The notes: generated by a model not told the origin, from the sequence alone. A DNA stretch of 32,633 bases from Prorocentrum cordatum (GCA_963575745.1 CAUYUJ010000953.1:74578-107210), one strand, 5' to 3'; positions 1 through 8,330 are shown, counted from the first letter of the stretch. Numbers and translations are program-made.

Positions 1-56
1 GCACGGTCAAGCAAAACTCTGAAAGCATAGACGCACATGCCCGCACATGCCGCAGA

Positions 57-1015
57 GATGTCGCAGGCGATAGTGGCCTGACCACCTGAGCTCGGGGCAT
101 TTCGCAACCCAGAGTTCCGAGGATGTCTCAGGCAAGCGTGGCCGGATCACCATGGGGCAGGGCATCTTGGAAACCAGAGTGGCGAGGATGTCGCTGGTCA
201 AGGTGACCAGACGACCATGGGGCAGGACACCTCCGAGGTCTGAGTTGTGAGGATGTCTCAAGCGAAAGTGGCCTGACCACCATGGGGCAGGAGATCTCTG
301 AGGTCAGAGTTGCGAGGATGTCTCTGGGGAGAGTGGTCTGACCACCTCAGCCCAGGGCATCTCGGAGCCCAGAGTTGCGAGGATGTCTCAGGCAGGACTG
401 GCCTGACCACCTGCTCAGGGCATCTCAGAACCCAGAGTTGCGAGGGTCTCAGGCGAAAAAGGCCGAGACACTATGGAGCAGGGCATCATTGAGGTCAGAG
501 TTGCGAGGATGTCTCAGGCAAAAGTGGCCTGAACAGCTCAACTCAGGGCATCTCGGGCGAGGATGTCTAAAGCGAAAGTGGTCTAACCACCTCAACTCAG
601 GGCGTCTCGGAACCCAGAGTTCCGAGGATGTCTCAGGCGAAAGGGGCCGAGACACTATCGAGCAGGGCATCATTGAGATCAGGGTTGCGAGGATGTCTCA
701 GGCGACAGTGGCTGACCACCTCAGCTCGGGGCATATCGGAATCGAGACTTGCGAGGATGTCTCAGGCGACCGTGGCCTGACCAGCATGGGGCAGGAGATC
801 TCTGAGGTCAGAGTTGCGAGGATGTCTCAGGCGAAAGTGGTCTAACCACCTCAGCTCAGGGCGTCTCGAAACCCAGAGTCCCGAGGATGTCTCAAGCGAA
901 AGTGGCCGGGCCACCATGGGGCAGGGCATCTCCGAGACCAGAGTTGCGAGGATGTCTCAGGCGAAGGTGGCCAGATTACTTCATGTCAAAGCACGTCGGC
1001 CTCCAAATTGCCGAC
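57..1015. repeat. degenerate 65-bp tandem repeat array
   Basis: About fifteen head-to-tail units share the core GTTGCGAGGATGTCTCAGGC, followed by GAAAGTGGCC and a variable tail (either a CTCAGCTCAGGGCATC type or a CATGGGGCAGG type). The GGATGTC core recurs near 121, 186, 251, 316, 381, 443, 507, 561, 626, 691, 754, 819, 884 and 949, a period of 65 bp with a few short units. The open frames across it (310-492, 375-845, 814-1260) are by-products of the period and do not look like proteins. GCACATGC motifs lie just outside the array (39-56 and 1088-1135). Confidence 0.9.
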
Positions 1016-1163
1016 GACGTCTCACGCGGAACTGGCCGGACGCGAACGCGCGGGCGTCCGGAGACGAACGCCGGCCCCGGCATTCTTGCACGTCCCGCAC
1101 ATGCACTGCACAGGTACGCACAGTATTCGCACAGGCCGAGCTCGCCAGTGGCCGAGCCAGGCC

Positions 1164-1230
1164 AGCGATTCCGAGATTCCCTGAGCTCGGGCCGTCAAGC
1201 CACTTTCGCCTGAGACAGCCTCGCAACTCT
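1164..1230 (-). repeat. inverted copy of the 65-bp unit
   Basis: Read on the minus strand, this stretch begins AGAGTTGCGAGG and continues with TGTCTCAGGCGAAAGTGGC, so it is one unit of the neighbouring array in opposite orientation. About 150 bp of unrelated sequence separates it from the last direct unit. It lies between the array and the 3' end of the LINE. Confidence 0.85.
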
Positions 1231-1246
1231 CACCTCCTCCTCCTTC
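1231..1246. repeat. short GGA-type repeat at LINE 3' edge (possible target-site duplication)
   Basis: On the minus strand the sequence just beyond the LINE 3' UTR is GAAGGAGGAGGAGGTG. The other edge of the element (7521 onward) is also a GGA/CCT repeat directly touching the spliced leader. A shared GGAGGAGGAGG on both sides fits a target-site duplication. It could instead be a simple-sequence 3' tail of the element. Confidence 0.45.
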
Positions 1247-1261
1247 ATTCATGGGCATAAA

Positions 1262-1293
1262 GAGGTCAGCCAAATCCAGGCTCGCCTGACCTC
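1262..1293 (-). other. stem-loop in LINE 3' UTR
   Basis: GAGGTCAG and CTGACCTC form an 8-bp perfect stem around a 16-nt loop, starting 11 nt after the ORF2 stop codon. LINE RTs commonly recognise a 3'-terminal hairpin of their own RNA. That role is inferred here from position and structure only. Confidence 0.5.
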
Positions 1294-1303
1294 AGGAGAA
1301 AAT

Positions 1304-4300
1304 TTAGTCGGAGTCGTCCGATGCCCGCCCTGGAATGAAAGACGGGGGGCCCCTGGCCCCTGTATGGGCCGCGGGGGCCTGCCCTCCACGGGGGGAGGAG
1401 GCGCCGTCGGCCTGGGGCCCGAACAGGAACCTCGACGCCTCCTCCTCCTCCTCGAAGTCGCTCGCTCGGGGCGGCACAGCGACGGCAGGGCGGACCGACT
1501 CGACTGGAACAGCTGCGGGTAACGCAGCCAAGGAATGATCCCCATCCCCGCCCAACTCCCCGCCCAGGTCCCTCCACCACTGGGCAGCACCGTGGAGAAC
1601 TCTCCATGGGCGGGAGAGGCGGGTGCCTTTTGGCCAAGGCAGCGTGCTTCGGCGAAAACAGCGCACCTGTGCCTTCTTGATCTTAGCACAGGGTCCAAGA
1701 AGGTGCTTGGGGGTGCGGGTGCAGTACGACCCACATCTAGAACAAAACAAAACTGGAATGCCTGAAGAAACAATACTGCACGCCCACATCTTGTGTCCTG
1801 GGGTGGGAAGGTTGCAACCCCTCACCAGGGCACCGAAGGTGGGAGGGAGGGCAGCACACCTGTTCGTGCGCGAAGGGGGGGACCTGAAGCTCTTGGCGCA
1901 CGAGAGACACTGCCACAAACGGCCATTCCACAAAACATTATGCTGCCTTTGGTTTCGGGGGGGTGGCCTTAAACTCTTTGATTCTCTTTCCAGGGTGCCG
2001 TGCATTTCCCTAGCAGAGGGCCAGAGTTCTAAAATCGACACCGCAGCTTTAAAAACAGCAAACCAACCATCAAGGGATTCTTTACAGGCCTCGGCGTCCT
2101 GGGGGGAGGCATATTCACGGGCGGCCTCACGACACATGACATCAGCCCAGGCATTCCCTATAACTCGTAGTTGATCTGCCCATTCACGATCTCCTCGCTG
2201 GAGGGTCTGGTGAGCCTTAACTTTGTGTATGGTAAATTGCTTATCCAATCTCTGAATGGCTCTCCAGTGGCCTGCCTGTTGGGAGGTGCCGTCCAGGGAT
2301 CTGAACGAAAAGGCACATCCCGTGAGCAGGGCCTGACAGTCTGCAAAAATATCTGCCTCTTCATCGAATCTTGCAGGATCCTGCCACAGGTGGCGTAGTC
2401 CTTGGAGGAGCCCGTGATGTTCCGCCCAGACAGCATTTTGAGGGTACCTCCTGGGAAGGGGACCGCGGACCGCTCGTTTCAGGTCGCCACCTGCTGTGAT
2501 TTCCACCGCCGCCCAGCCCGCTCGGGCCAGAAGGGGGTTCGTGGGTTCCAGACAACTGCCATCGATGAAGATCTCGGTGGGGCACGTGAAATCGAACTCG
2601 TCAATTTCGCCGACCCTGTCGCAATACTCAACTATATCGTCACCAGGAGGAAATGTCTTGATTTCGGGCACGGGGATCCACAGCTGGGTGTAGAGGGGAT
2701 CCTTACCTGCGGACCTACGGGCCGCTTCAACGATAACAGGATCGACATTTCCTCTTGCTGAGTCCCCATGGGGACAATGCCATAGCCTATGGAAGACAGT
2801 GTCGCACAGGCCGCAGTACAGGCAAGTCGGCTCCACCTTGAAACCTCGCTTCCAAAGAAGGTGGCTGGTGGGAGTCGTGCTGGATATTAAATCTCTCAAG
2901 CGTCTCTTTGAATCGTAGCTCCACTTGCTGCTGTTCCAGACCTTACTGAAAGGGAATCCCCACAACCCACGATTTAGGATCTCGTTGGCCCTGGGGTGGA
3001 TGAAATCGTCGGGGACCTCGGGCTCACAGAGTTTTTTGCGCACCGAGCTTTCCAAAAACTTCTGTCTCAGGTCTGCCGTGAATAGCTTCTGTATGAGCAC
3101 GGGTGAGGACTCTGTGATCTTGAGCTCGAGCTCATTGCTGGTCTTGACCGTCGTGGGGCCTTTGAAATGCCAACCTGCCTGCTCCGTCCAGAAAAAAGAG
3201 TCCGTGAGAGGGCTCCTGACCTTGAAGGCCCAGCCCTTCCCCCGAGGTGCTTGATCGAGGAACCCCTGGGAGAACTCGTAGCTCTGGCGGAGCTCTTTCG
3301 GGCTGAGGGCATCAGGCGGCTTAATCTGACTGTCCGTGGTCAACCACCACTCTCTGCAATACCTCTTGAGGGTGGCACAGGCGTGGGAGATGGGGTCGGA
3401 CTCTGGCTTCATGAGCCAGCAGATGTTGATGTCGCAGCCAGGCGACCAAATGCCGAGAAGCCGTGCAGTCTGAACTCTTAACTTTTTTATTTCCTGAGGC
3501 GAATGTCCTGAGACTTCCTCCCCGTAGCATATAGAGGGCTTGACTCCGCAGGTATATATTTTGACCTTTTTGGGCTTGCCTTGTTTGCGATCTCGAAGCC
3601 GACAGATTTTGGGGAGACGTTTCATGTTCTCCTTCCATCTGGACATCTTTTTCGATCTGCATCCTTTAGCGGCCCTGATCTTCCCCACGTTATAGTCCAC
3701 CCCCAGATTGATAATGGAATTCTTGATGGACCCAGCGTACTCCCCAAGAGCCCCAGGAGCCTGCTTCAAGACCTCGAAGTTGTTAGCCGTGAAGTTAAGC
3801 TTCTTCATATGGATAGGGAGCTCGAGGGTATACGTGAACTTGTGAAAAATCCTAGCTGCGAGATCCGCCAGGCCATTCAAACACGTTTCTACAGTAGATC
3901 CGATCGAGTCGAACGCCAGGTCGTCGATGTGGATCGAGAGAGACGTGCCATCGTAGATCGTCGTGTCGCGGATCGTCGGAATCATATATCCTTTAACTTC
4001 AAAGGTGGCCGTAGAGGAGCCCGCTACAATCCCTCTGGTGGGGTAGAGGGGCTCGCCAACTGCACTGTCCATGAGTAGCCTCCTTGGCCACCTGTACGAG
4101 TCAAGCGCCGCCTTCAAAGCGAACAAGGGGAAATCACACCTTATGCCCTCGCTGAGCATTGTGTGATGGCCGATGTGCTCGTAGCATTGCTTTAAATCTG
4201 CCAGGAGGGTAGCAACAAACTTGCCTGAATGATCTGCAATGTCGCCTCTCACCACCGCCCTCCAGACGGAGTCAGTGGTATGCCGATGAGGGGCCATATT

Positions 4301-6220
4301 GAAGTTTTTCGACTTGGCCGAGTTGCGTTCCCATTCGCGGCAGTGGTGAGATAGGCTCCTGGAGTAAATGCGGCTGAAGCTCTTGAAAAAGCCGATGGGC
4401 CTCCGACCTCCAGTCGTCTTGCGGAATAATGCAACAATCAGTTCCTTCAGCGCCGAGGGGCTGCTTCCTAGAACATTCATGGTGTTAACGATGCCTTCCA
4501 TGACCTCCAGAGCGCCTTCAGAGAGCTGGGAGAAGTGCTTGGGATGGTACCCGTCCACAGCGGTGGTGAACGTCTTGAACTTTGACGAAATCTTACGTAA
4601 TTGGTCTCTGGAAGGGCCTGGGGGAATCCAGTAATTGGTGTCCAGGGGATCCTGCAGTTGGACATGGGGCTCATGGACCCCCCAGGCCTTGCTCCATATA
4701 TCGTGCTGCTCTTGAAATCGTAGGCCGAAAGCTGAAGAGCGGGCTCCATCAGGATGTTTGACAGTATCCTCGCCTCCTCCTACAGAAACCTTGGTACTGC
4801 TATGTCCTCGTTTCGCTCCTCCAGCTAGGGCCTCCTCACACCAATCTTCCCACCTTTCCGTCGCCTCCTTCCTCTCCTTCTTAACATAACTGTCAAACAA
4901 CTCGCCAAGGATGGGCACCCAGCACTCGACAGTCTGAACGAAAATGTCCTGCTTGCCAGGAGTGAGAGCCAGGGTGCCGAGCTCCGCGCAGAAGTGATGC
5001 CAGAACTCGCAATGGCTCCTCCAAAGGGTCCTGAACGGGCCTCCTCTCGAAGGGAGCTGGCGAGTGTGATTCGCGAGGTCCTGAAACTGCTTGGAAGGTC
5101 CTCTCTGAACAAGACTTTTTAACTCCTTGATACGGCGAAGCATCCACGCAATGCATCTGCTTTCGCTGGGTAAAGGGTTCCTGGAGGTGAGGAGAAGTTC
5201 AGAAAGGCGGACCGTCTCAAACAGCAGAGGCCGGCCTCCTTCCAAGCCGATGGCGGTGGGAACTTGAAACTTGTCTTTCAACTCGCCCCAAGTCCTGTCT
5301 GTCCAGGCTGGGTAGATGCGGTCCAGGGCTGCCTGCAGGATCGCCTTCTCGCCGTCTCCTGCTGGCACTCTGAAACCTTTTCCTGAAGGGTGGCGAAAGT
5401 CCTCGAGCAGGGCCTGAATCTCGTCAGCCAAATCACCGTAGTCGGGAGGGGGCTTCGAGGGGCCTGTGGGGACCTCTGTAGGAACCTTTTGATATTTGAC
5501 AATCCTTTGAACCAGTATGTCCTCGGTAGCGCTGCTCAAGGACATCACGACTGGCTTGTGCGGCGGTGTCATCGCATCCTCGTCTACCTCGATCCTCTCG
5601 AAGCTGAGGGCGAGTTGACGGCATACAATAAAGTAATCTATGACGGTCCTGTTGTCCCCGATGATGCAAGTCGCGGACACAGGTGCGTAAATTTCTCCTA
5701 GGTACTTGTGGGGCCTCATGTGCTCATGATGAGTCTCAGGGTTTACGTTGAAATCACCACCCGCGACAAAGGGAACTCCAGAGCCCAGTATATGAGACCC
5801 CAGGATCTTGGATAGAACCATGTTGGCCCTTCCAGGCCCAATGGAGTCCACCCAGTAGTTACTGTATAAACTGACAATCCCAAAACTCCGTGTTCTCAGG
5901 TAAGCGTGCACTATCCTCCCAGGAGCCAAGACACTACTAGAGACGGAAGATTGCCAAGAGTCTAAATGTCTACGAACTAGGATGGCCACCCCCCCCGAAT
6001 TCCGATTCTCAGAGGTGACCAGGCAGGGATTCCAGTAGCTGGCCCACCCTTGGAGACTGAGAGTGTTCTGGACTTCTGGAATCTGAGCTACTCGGAGCCT
6101 GTGCTCCTGCAAAAACACTACCTCAGTGGTCCTCGGCACGCTGGAAAGAAAAAGTTTTGCCGTCTTCCATGAGGAAGTGTTGATGGTGATAAAAGTGAAA
6201 CTGCTACCCACGAGAAGGTG
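1304..6220 (-). CDS. LINE ORF2 polyprotein: endonuclease, reverse transcriptase, Zn finger, RNase H
   Basis: About 1,638 residues from the first recognisable endonuclease residue; the frame stays open upstream to 7483. Order: an APE-type endonuclease (about 6220-5545) with FLQEH, a GGVAILV strand and GDFN at 5758-5747; a reverse transcriptase (about 4560-3560) with motif A ADLKQCYEH (Asp codon 4198-4196) and catalytic IHIDD (Asp pair 3925-3920); a CxxC...HxxxxC finger (about 2835-2764); an RNase H (about 2575-2130) with IDGS (2566-2552), a downstream Glu, FADC and the GNAWAD motif; then a Cys-rich C-terminus (CLSC near 1900, CSRCG near 1740) and an acidic Glu-rich tail. It acts by nicking target DNA, priming on its own RNA and removing the RNA strand. 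No Met lies near the endonuclease start, so translation probably continues from ORF1 by +1 frameshift or by reinitiation. The usual SDH of the endonuclease reads PPH here. Confidence 0.92.
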   Translation of the reverse strand, partial: HLLVGSSFTFITINTSSWKTAKLFLSSVPRTTEVVFLQEHRLRVAQIPEVQNTLSLQGWASYWNPCLVTSENRNSGGVAILVRRHLDSWQSSVSSSVLAPGRIVHAYLRTRSFGIVSLYSNYWVDSIGPGRANMVLSKILGSHILGSGVPFVAGGDFNVNPETHHEHMRPHKYLGEIYAPVSATCIIGDNRTVIDYFIVCRQLALSFERIEVDEDAMTPPHKPVVMSLSSATEDILVQRIVKYQKVPTEVPTGPSKPPPDYGDLADEIQALLEDFRHPSGKGFRVPAGDGEKAILQAALDRIYPAWTDRTWGELKDKFQVPTAIGLEGGRPLLFETVRLSELLLTSRNPLPSESRCIAWMLRRIKELKSLVQRGPSKQFQDLANHTRQLPSRGGPFRTLWRSHCEFWHHFCAELGTLALTPGKQDIFVQTVECWVPILGELFDSYVKKERKEATERWEDWCEEALAGGAKRGHSSTKVSVGGGEDTVKHPDGARSSAFGLRFQEQHDIWSKAWGVHEPHVQLQDPLDTNYWIPPGPSRDQLRKISSKFKTFTTAVDGYHPKHFSQLSEGALEVMEGIVNTMNVLGSSPSALKELIVALFRKTTGGRRPIGFFKSFSRIYSRSLSHHCREWERNSAKSKNFNMAPHRHTTDSVWRAVVRGDIADHSGKFVATLLADLKQCYEHIGHHTMLSEGIRCDFPLFALKAALDSYRWPRRLLMDSAVGEPLYPTRGIVAGSSTATFEVKGYMIPTIRDTTIYDGTSLSIHIDDLAFDSIGSTVETCLNGLADLAARIFHKFTYTLELPIHMKKLNFTANNFEVLKQAPGALGEYAGSIKNSIINLGVDYNVGKIRAAKGCRSKKMSRWKENMKRLPKICRLRDRKQGKPKKVKIYTCGVKPSICYGEEVSGHSPQEIKKLRVQTARLLGIWSPGCDINICWLMKPESDPISHACATLKRYCREWWLTTDSQIKPPDALSPKELRQSYEFSQGFLDQAPRGKGWAFKVRSPLTDSFFWTEQAGWHFKGPTTVKTSNELELKITESSPVLIQKLFTADLRQKFLESSVRKKLCEPEVPDDFIHPRANEILNRGLWGFPFSKVWNSSKWSYDSKRRLRDLISSTTPTSHLLWKRGFKVEPTCLYCGLCDTVFHRLWHCPHGDSARGNVDPVIVEAARRSAGKDPLYTQLWIPVPEIKTFPPGDDIVEYCDRVGEIDEFDFTCPTEIFIDGSCLEPTNPLLARAGWAAVEITAGGDLKRAVRGPLPRRYPQNAVWAEHHGLLQGLRHLWQDPARFDEEADIFADCQALLTGCAFSFRSLDGTSQQAGHWRAIQRLDKQFTIHKVKAHQTLQRGDREWADQLRVIGNAWADVMCREAAREYASPQDAEACKESLDGWFAVFKAAVSILELWPSAREMHGTLERESKSLRPPPRNQRQHNVLWNGRLWQCLSCAKSFRSPPSRTNRCAALPPTFGALVRGCNLPTPGHKMWACSIVSSGIPVLFCSRCGSYCTRTPKHLLGPCAKIKKAQVRCFRRSTLPWPKGTRLSRPWRVLHGAAQWWRDLGGELGGDGDHSLAALPAAVPVESVRPAVAVPPRASDFEEEEEASRFLFGPQADGASSPRGGQAPAAHTGARGPPSFIPGRASDDSD

Positions 6221-7394
6221 GGGCTGACTTGGCCTGGGGCTCGGAGGGCCCTTCGGCCGCTCCTGCCTCGCGGCTGGTGGGCGATCTGGAGCGTGCCTCA
6301 GGGCCGTCACCTCCTCGCTCGCCTGCCGCTCGGCGTCGCTGCTGGGGAGCCTTGGCCACTGGGGCGGCCTTGGCTGCCGACACAGCCGCGCCGTCGCCTG
6401 CAAGCCCTCCGCCTCCTGGTGGAACTCCTGTCGCTGCCGTACTCGCTGGGCTCGCGGTAGCAGCGCGGCTCTCCGCCACTGGCTGAGGTTGGAGTAGTAT
6501 CGTGAGCCTCTGGAAGATGTTCCCCAGCTCGGTCTGGTTGTCGTTGGCCATGGCGCTGACCTTACGCTCAACCGCTGCCAACAGTTCAGCTGCAGGAGTA
6601 TCATCAAGACTGTGGGCCAAGCCTGGTACCTGCTCGGCTTCAGCTGAATCTGCGGTTGCCTCTGCCTTCTTCGCCTCCTCGATCTTGATGCGGGTCTCCT
6701 CGATGGCTGCTTGCTCTTGTTGCACAAGCTTTTCCTGCTGCTCGAGGTGTTGGCGAGCGTTGACCACTCGGAGCTGGTAGACTCGTAGCTGTTCTTCGTG
6801 TCGTTCAAGCTGCTTCTGATGCTTGATCCGTTTGTCTGATGCCTGCTGCAGCTGGGCGCTGATGGGCTTAGTAGCCGCGCGCGCCTCGCGCATTGACTGC
6901 AAGGACCCTGCCAGGGCCAGCTGCGCAGGTTGACCGATCGAACCCAACTTACGCATGATGTCCAGGGCCTGCTGGCAGATCTGGATCTGCTGCCCCGTGA
7001 TGGGTGGGGCGGGGGCGGCGCCTGGGCCGACCTCGGCCTGGGCTGCGCCCGCTCCTCCTTCGGCCCCTGCGCCACCTGGGCGAGGGGGGCCTCCAGGAGC
7101 CTGCGGGAGGCCTGGGGGGCTGTCGGCGCCCGCCAAAGCCCCGCCGCTGCCGCCTCCACCGCCATGCTGAGCTCCGTCAGGTTGAGCTCCTCCGCGCAAA
7201 CGTCGTCCTTTGGCTCCCTTGGACTTGGGCTTCTCCCCATCCGTCTCTTGGGTCTGCTTCTTGCCAGAGTAATGCTCGCCGCAGCGCCAGCACCAAGACA
7301 GATTCCACGAAACGGAGGCGACACAGCACTTGCAGGACCAGCTGTACGCCTTCGGGGAGGAGCTCCTCCCGGCCCAGGAAGCGCGCCAGGACAT
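6204..7394 (-). CDS. LINE ORF1 protein (zinc ribbon, coiled coil)
   Basis: 396 residues. The ATG at 7394 is the first after an in-frame stop at 7434. Residues about 21-38 hold Cys pairs (C21, C24, C35, C38; CWRCG), a putative zinc ribbon. A Gly/Pro/Ala-rich linker follows (about 65-125), then a Gln/Glu/Arg-rich predicted coiled coil (about 175-245) and a basic Pro-rich tail. By analogy with LINE ORF1 proteins it should bind element RNA and oligomerise in an RNP; no RRM-type domain is evident. Its TAG stop (6206-6204) lies inside the start of the ORF2 endonuclease, so the two frames overlap. The very long ORF2-frame extension across this region has composition unlike a protein domain, and ORF1 is the better reading here. 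Confidence 0.8.
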   Translation of the reverse strand: MSWRASWAGRSSSPKAYSWSCKCCVASVSWNLSWCWRCGEHYSGKKQTQETDGEKPKSKGAKGRRLRGGAQPDGAQHGGGGGSGGALAGADSPPGLPQAPGGPPRPGGAGAEGGAGAAQAEVGPGAAPAPPITGQQIQICQQALDIMRKLGSIGQPAQLALAGSLQSMREARAATKPISAQLQQASDKRIKHQKQLERHEEQLRVYQLRVVNARQHLEQQEKLVQQEQAAIEETRIKIEEAKKAEATADSAEAEQVPGLAHSLDDTPAAELLAAVERKVSAMANDNQTELGNIFQRLTILLQPQPVAESRAATASPASTAATGVPPGGGGLAGDGAAVSAAKAAPVAKAPQQRRRAAGERGGDGPEARSRSPTSREAGAAEGPSEPQAKSAPPSRG

Positions 7395-7483
7395 TGCGCA
7401 GAGAAACTGGGAGGAAAGGAAATCGTGACTGAACTAGCCTGCTGCCAGCAGGTCTGAAAAGGGCCCCAGGTTGCGCCAACCAC

Positions 7484-7498
7484 CTTGAGCCAGAACGG
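7484..7498 (-). other. relict spliced leader (15 nt)
   Basis: On the minus strand this reads CCGTTCTGGCTCAAG, directly downstream of the complete SL. It matches the last 15 nt of DinoSL (CCATTTTGGCTCAAG) with two substitutions. Its start is exactly where an AG in the old leader (CCGTAG) would act as the new trans-splice acceptor. This is the form described for recycled cDNAs in dinoflagellates (Slamovits and Keeling). Confidence 0.85.
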
Positions 7499-7520
7499 CT
7501 TGAGCCAAAATGGCTACGGA
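7499..7520 (-). other. complete dinoflagellate spliced leader (DinoSL) sequence
   Basis: The 22 nt match DinoSL exactly: on the minus strand it begins TCCGTAGCCATTTT and ends GGCTCAAG. DinoSL is trans-spliced to the 5' end of dinoflagellate nuclear mRNAs. In genomic DNA, at the 5' edge of an element and followed by a relict copy, it marks reverse transcription of a mature mRNA. No GT splice donor follows it, so this is not an SL RNA gene. Confidence 0.95.
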
Positions 7521-7632
7521 CCTCCTCCTCCTCCTCCTCCTCCTCCTCCTCCTCCTCCTCCCCCTCCTCCTCCTCCTCCTCCTCCTCCTCCTCCTCCTCC
7601 TCCTCCTCCTCCTCCTCCTCCTCCTTCTCCTC
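7521..7632. repeat. (CTC/GGA)n microsatellite
   Basis: About 37 near-perfect CTC triplets run directly from the LINE's 5' edge. On the LINE strand this is GGA. The long Leu, Pro and Glu/Arg open frames here are simple translations of the triplet. Confidence 0.97.
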
Positions 7633-7944
7633 TGGCCGAGCCGAACAGGCAGGCTGGCCAGTGGCCGGGGGCGCCCGCCTCCTCCGCCCCCCCCTCCTCC
7701 CCCCCCCCTCCACCTCCCCCCCCCCATCCCTGCTTCTCCGGCCGAGCTGAGAAGGCGCGCGGGAGAGTATTTTATTAGGCGGGCGCGCCACCGCCAGCTC
7801 ACGAACCGGGCGAATAACCGCCCCCGCCAGCAGCGGGCGAGTCTAAACGCACAACAAACTCTTTCAGGAAACCCTGGCGCGCCCCAGGTTAACTCTGCGA
7901 AGGCCAGGAGGCATTGGAGGCACAGGGGTCCCAGACAGCTCCTA
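7633..7944. other. GC-rich spacer, no gene seen
   Basis: C-rich runs (about 7687-7733) are followed by mixed GC-rich sequence with several GGCGCGCC-like sites. I see no protein domain or RNA gene. Confidence 0.5.
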
Positions 7945-8330
7945 GGGCATGAACGTGCATGTGCATTGGGATGTGCACGCATGTGCGCCCGCGCGCTTCA
8001 CCGCATGTGCGTGCATGTGCGGGCCCGCGCGGCCTCCCGAAGAGAGGTTGCACAGGCATGTGCGTGCATGTGCCGATGACAGATCTGCGATTCTCGAACA
8101 CCTCCCGCATGTGCAGGCATGTGCGCGCATGTGCGTCGGACTGTGCGTGCATGTGCGTATGATGGATACATCAAAACACAGCGCACATGCCCCCGCACAT
8201 GCCCGGGCACGACGTGCACAGTAGGAAGTCCATCCAAGAAGGACCGCACAGGCCTGGCACATGACTGGCACATGCCGCGCACATGCGCGCACATGACAGC
8301 GCAAAAACGGCCGCACATACACCCACCCAG
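7945..8330. repeat. inverted arrays of GCATGTGC / GCACATGC
   Basis: About ten GCATGTGC octamers lie on the plus strand between 7954 and 8155. At least six exact or near GCACATGC octamers, the reverse complement, lie between 8182 and 8300. The switch in polarity is near 8165-8180. Spacers are irregular. Small clusters of the same octamer flank the 65-bp array at 39-56 and 1088-1135. Confidence 0.85.

Larger units (their letters stand above)
1247..7520 (-). mobile_element. full-length non-LTR retrotransposon (LINE) with DinoSL 5' end
   Basis: This is a 6.3-kb minus-strand element. In transcript order it has a DinoSL (7520-7499), a relict SL (7498-7484), a 5' UTR of about 90 nt, ORF1 (7394-6204), an overlapping ORF2 ending at 1304, and a short 3' UTR holding a stem-loop. 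Both reading frames are free of stops and frameshifts over their domains, which suggests recent insertion. The domain order (APE-type endonuclease, RT, Zn finger, RNase H) is that of the I/R1-like LINE groups that carry RNase H; I do not assign a named clade. No poly(A) tail is visible. The 5' edge is exact because it ends at the first SL base; the 3' edge is inferred. Confidence 0.9.

Noticed and set aside
6231-7483. The ORF2 frame stays open for over 400 codons upstream of the endonuclease, giving one 2,059-residue ORF
   Set aside because: This part overlaps ORF1 in another frame and translates to low-complexity Ser/Arg/Pro sequence without domains, while the ORF1 frame has a zinc ribbon and coiled coil. 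I treat it as a shadow.
7499-7520. The DinoSL as an SL RNA gene
   Set aside because: A donor GT and Sm-site region should follow the leader. Here a relict SL and the LINE 5' UTR follow instead.
8119-8330. CRISPR-like array of GCACATGC units
   Set aside because: Octamers have irregular spacing and a polarity switch, without 20-40 bp repeats or unique spacers, in a eukaryotic genome.
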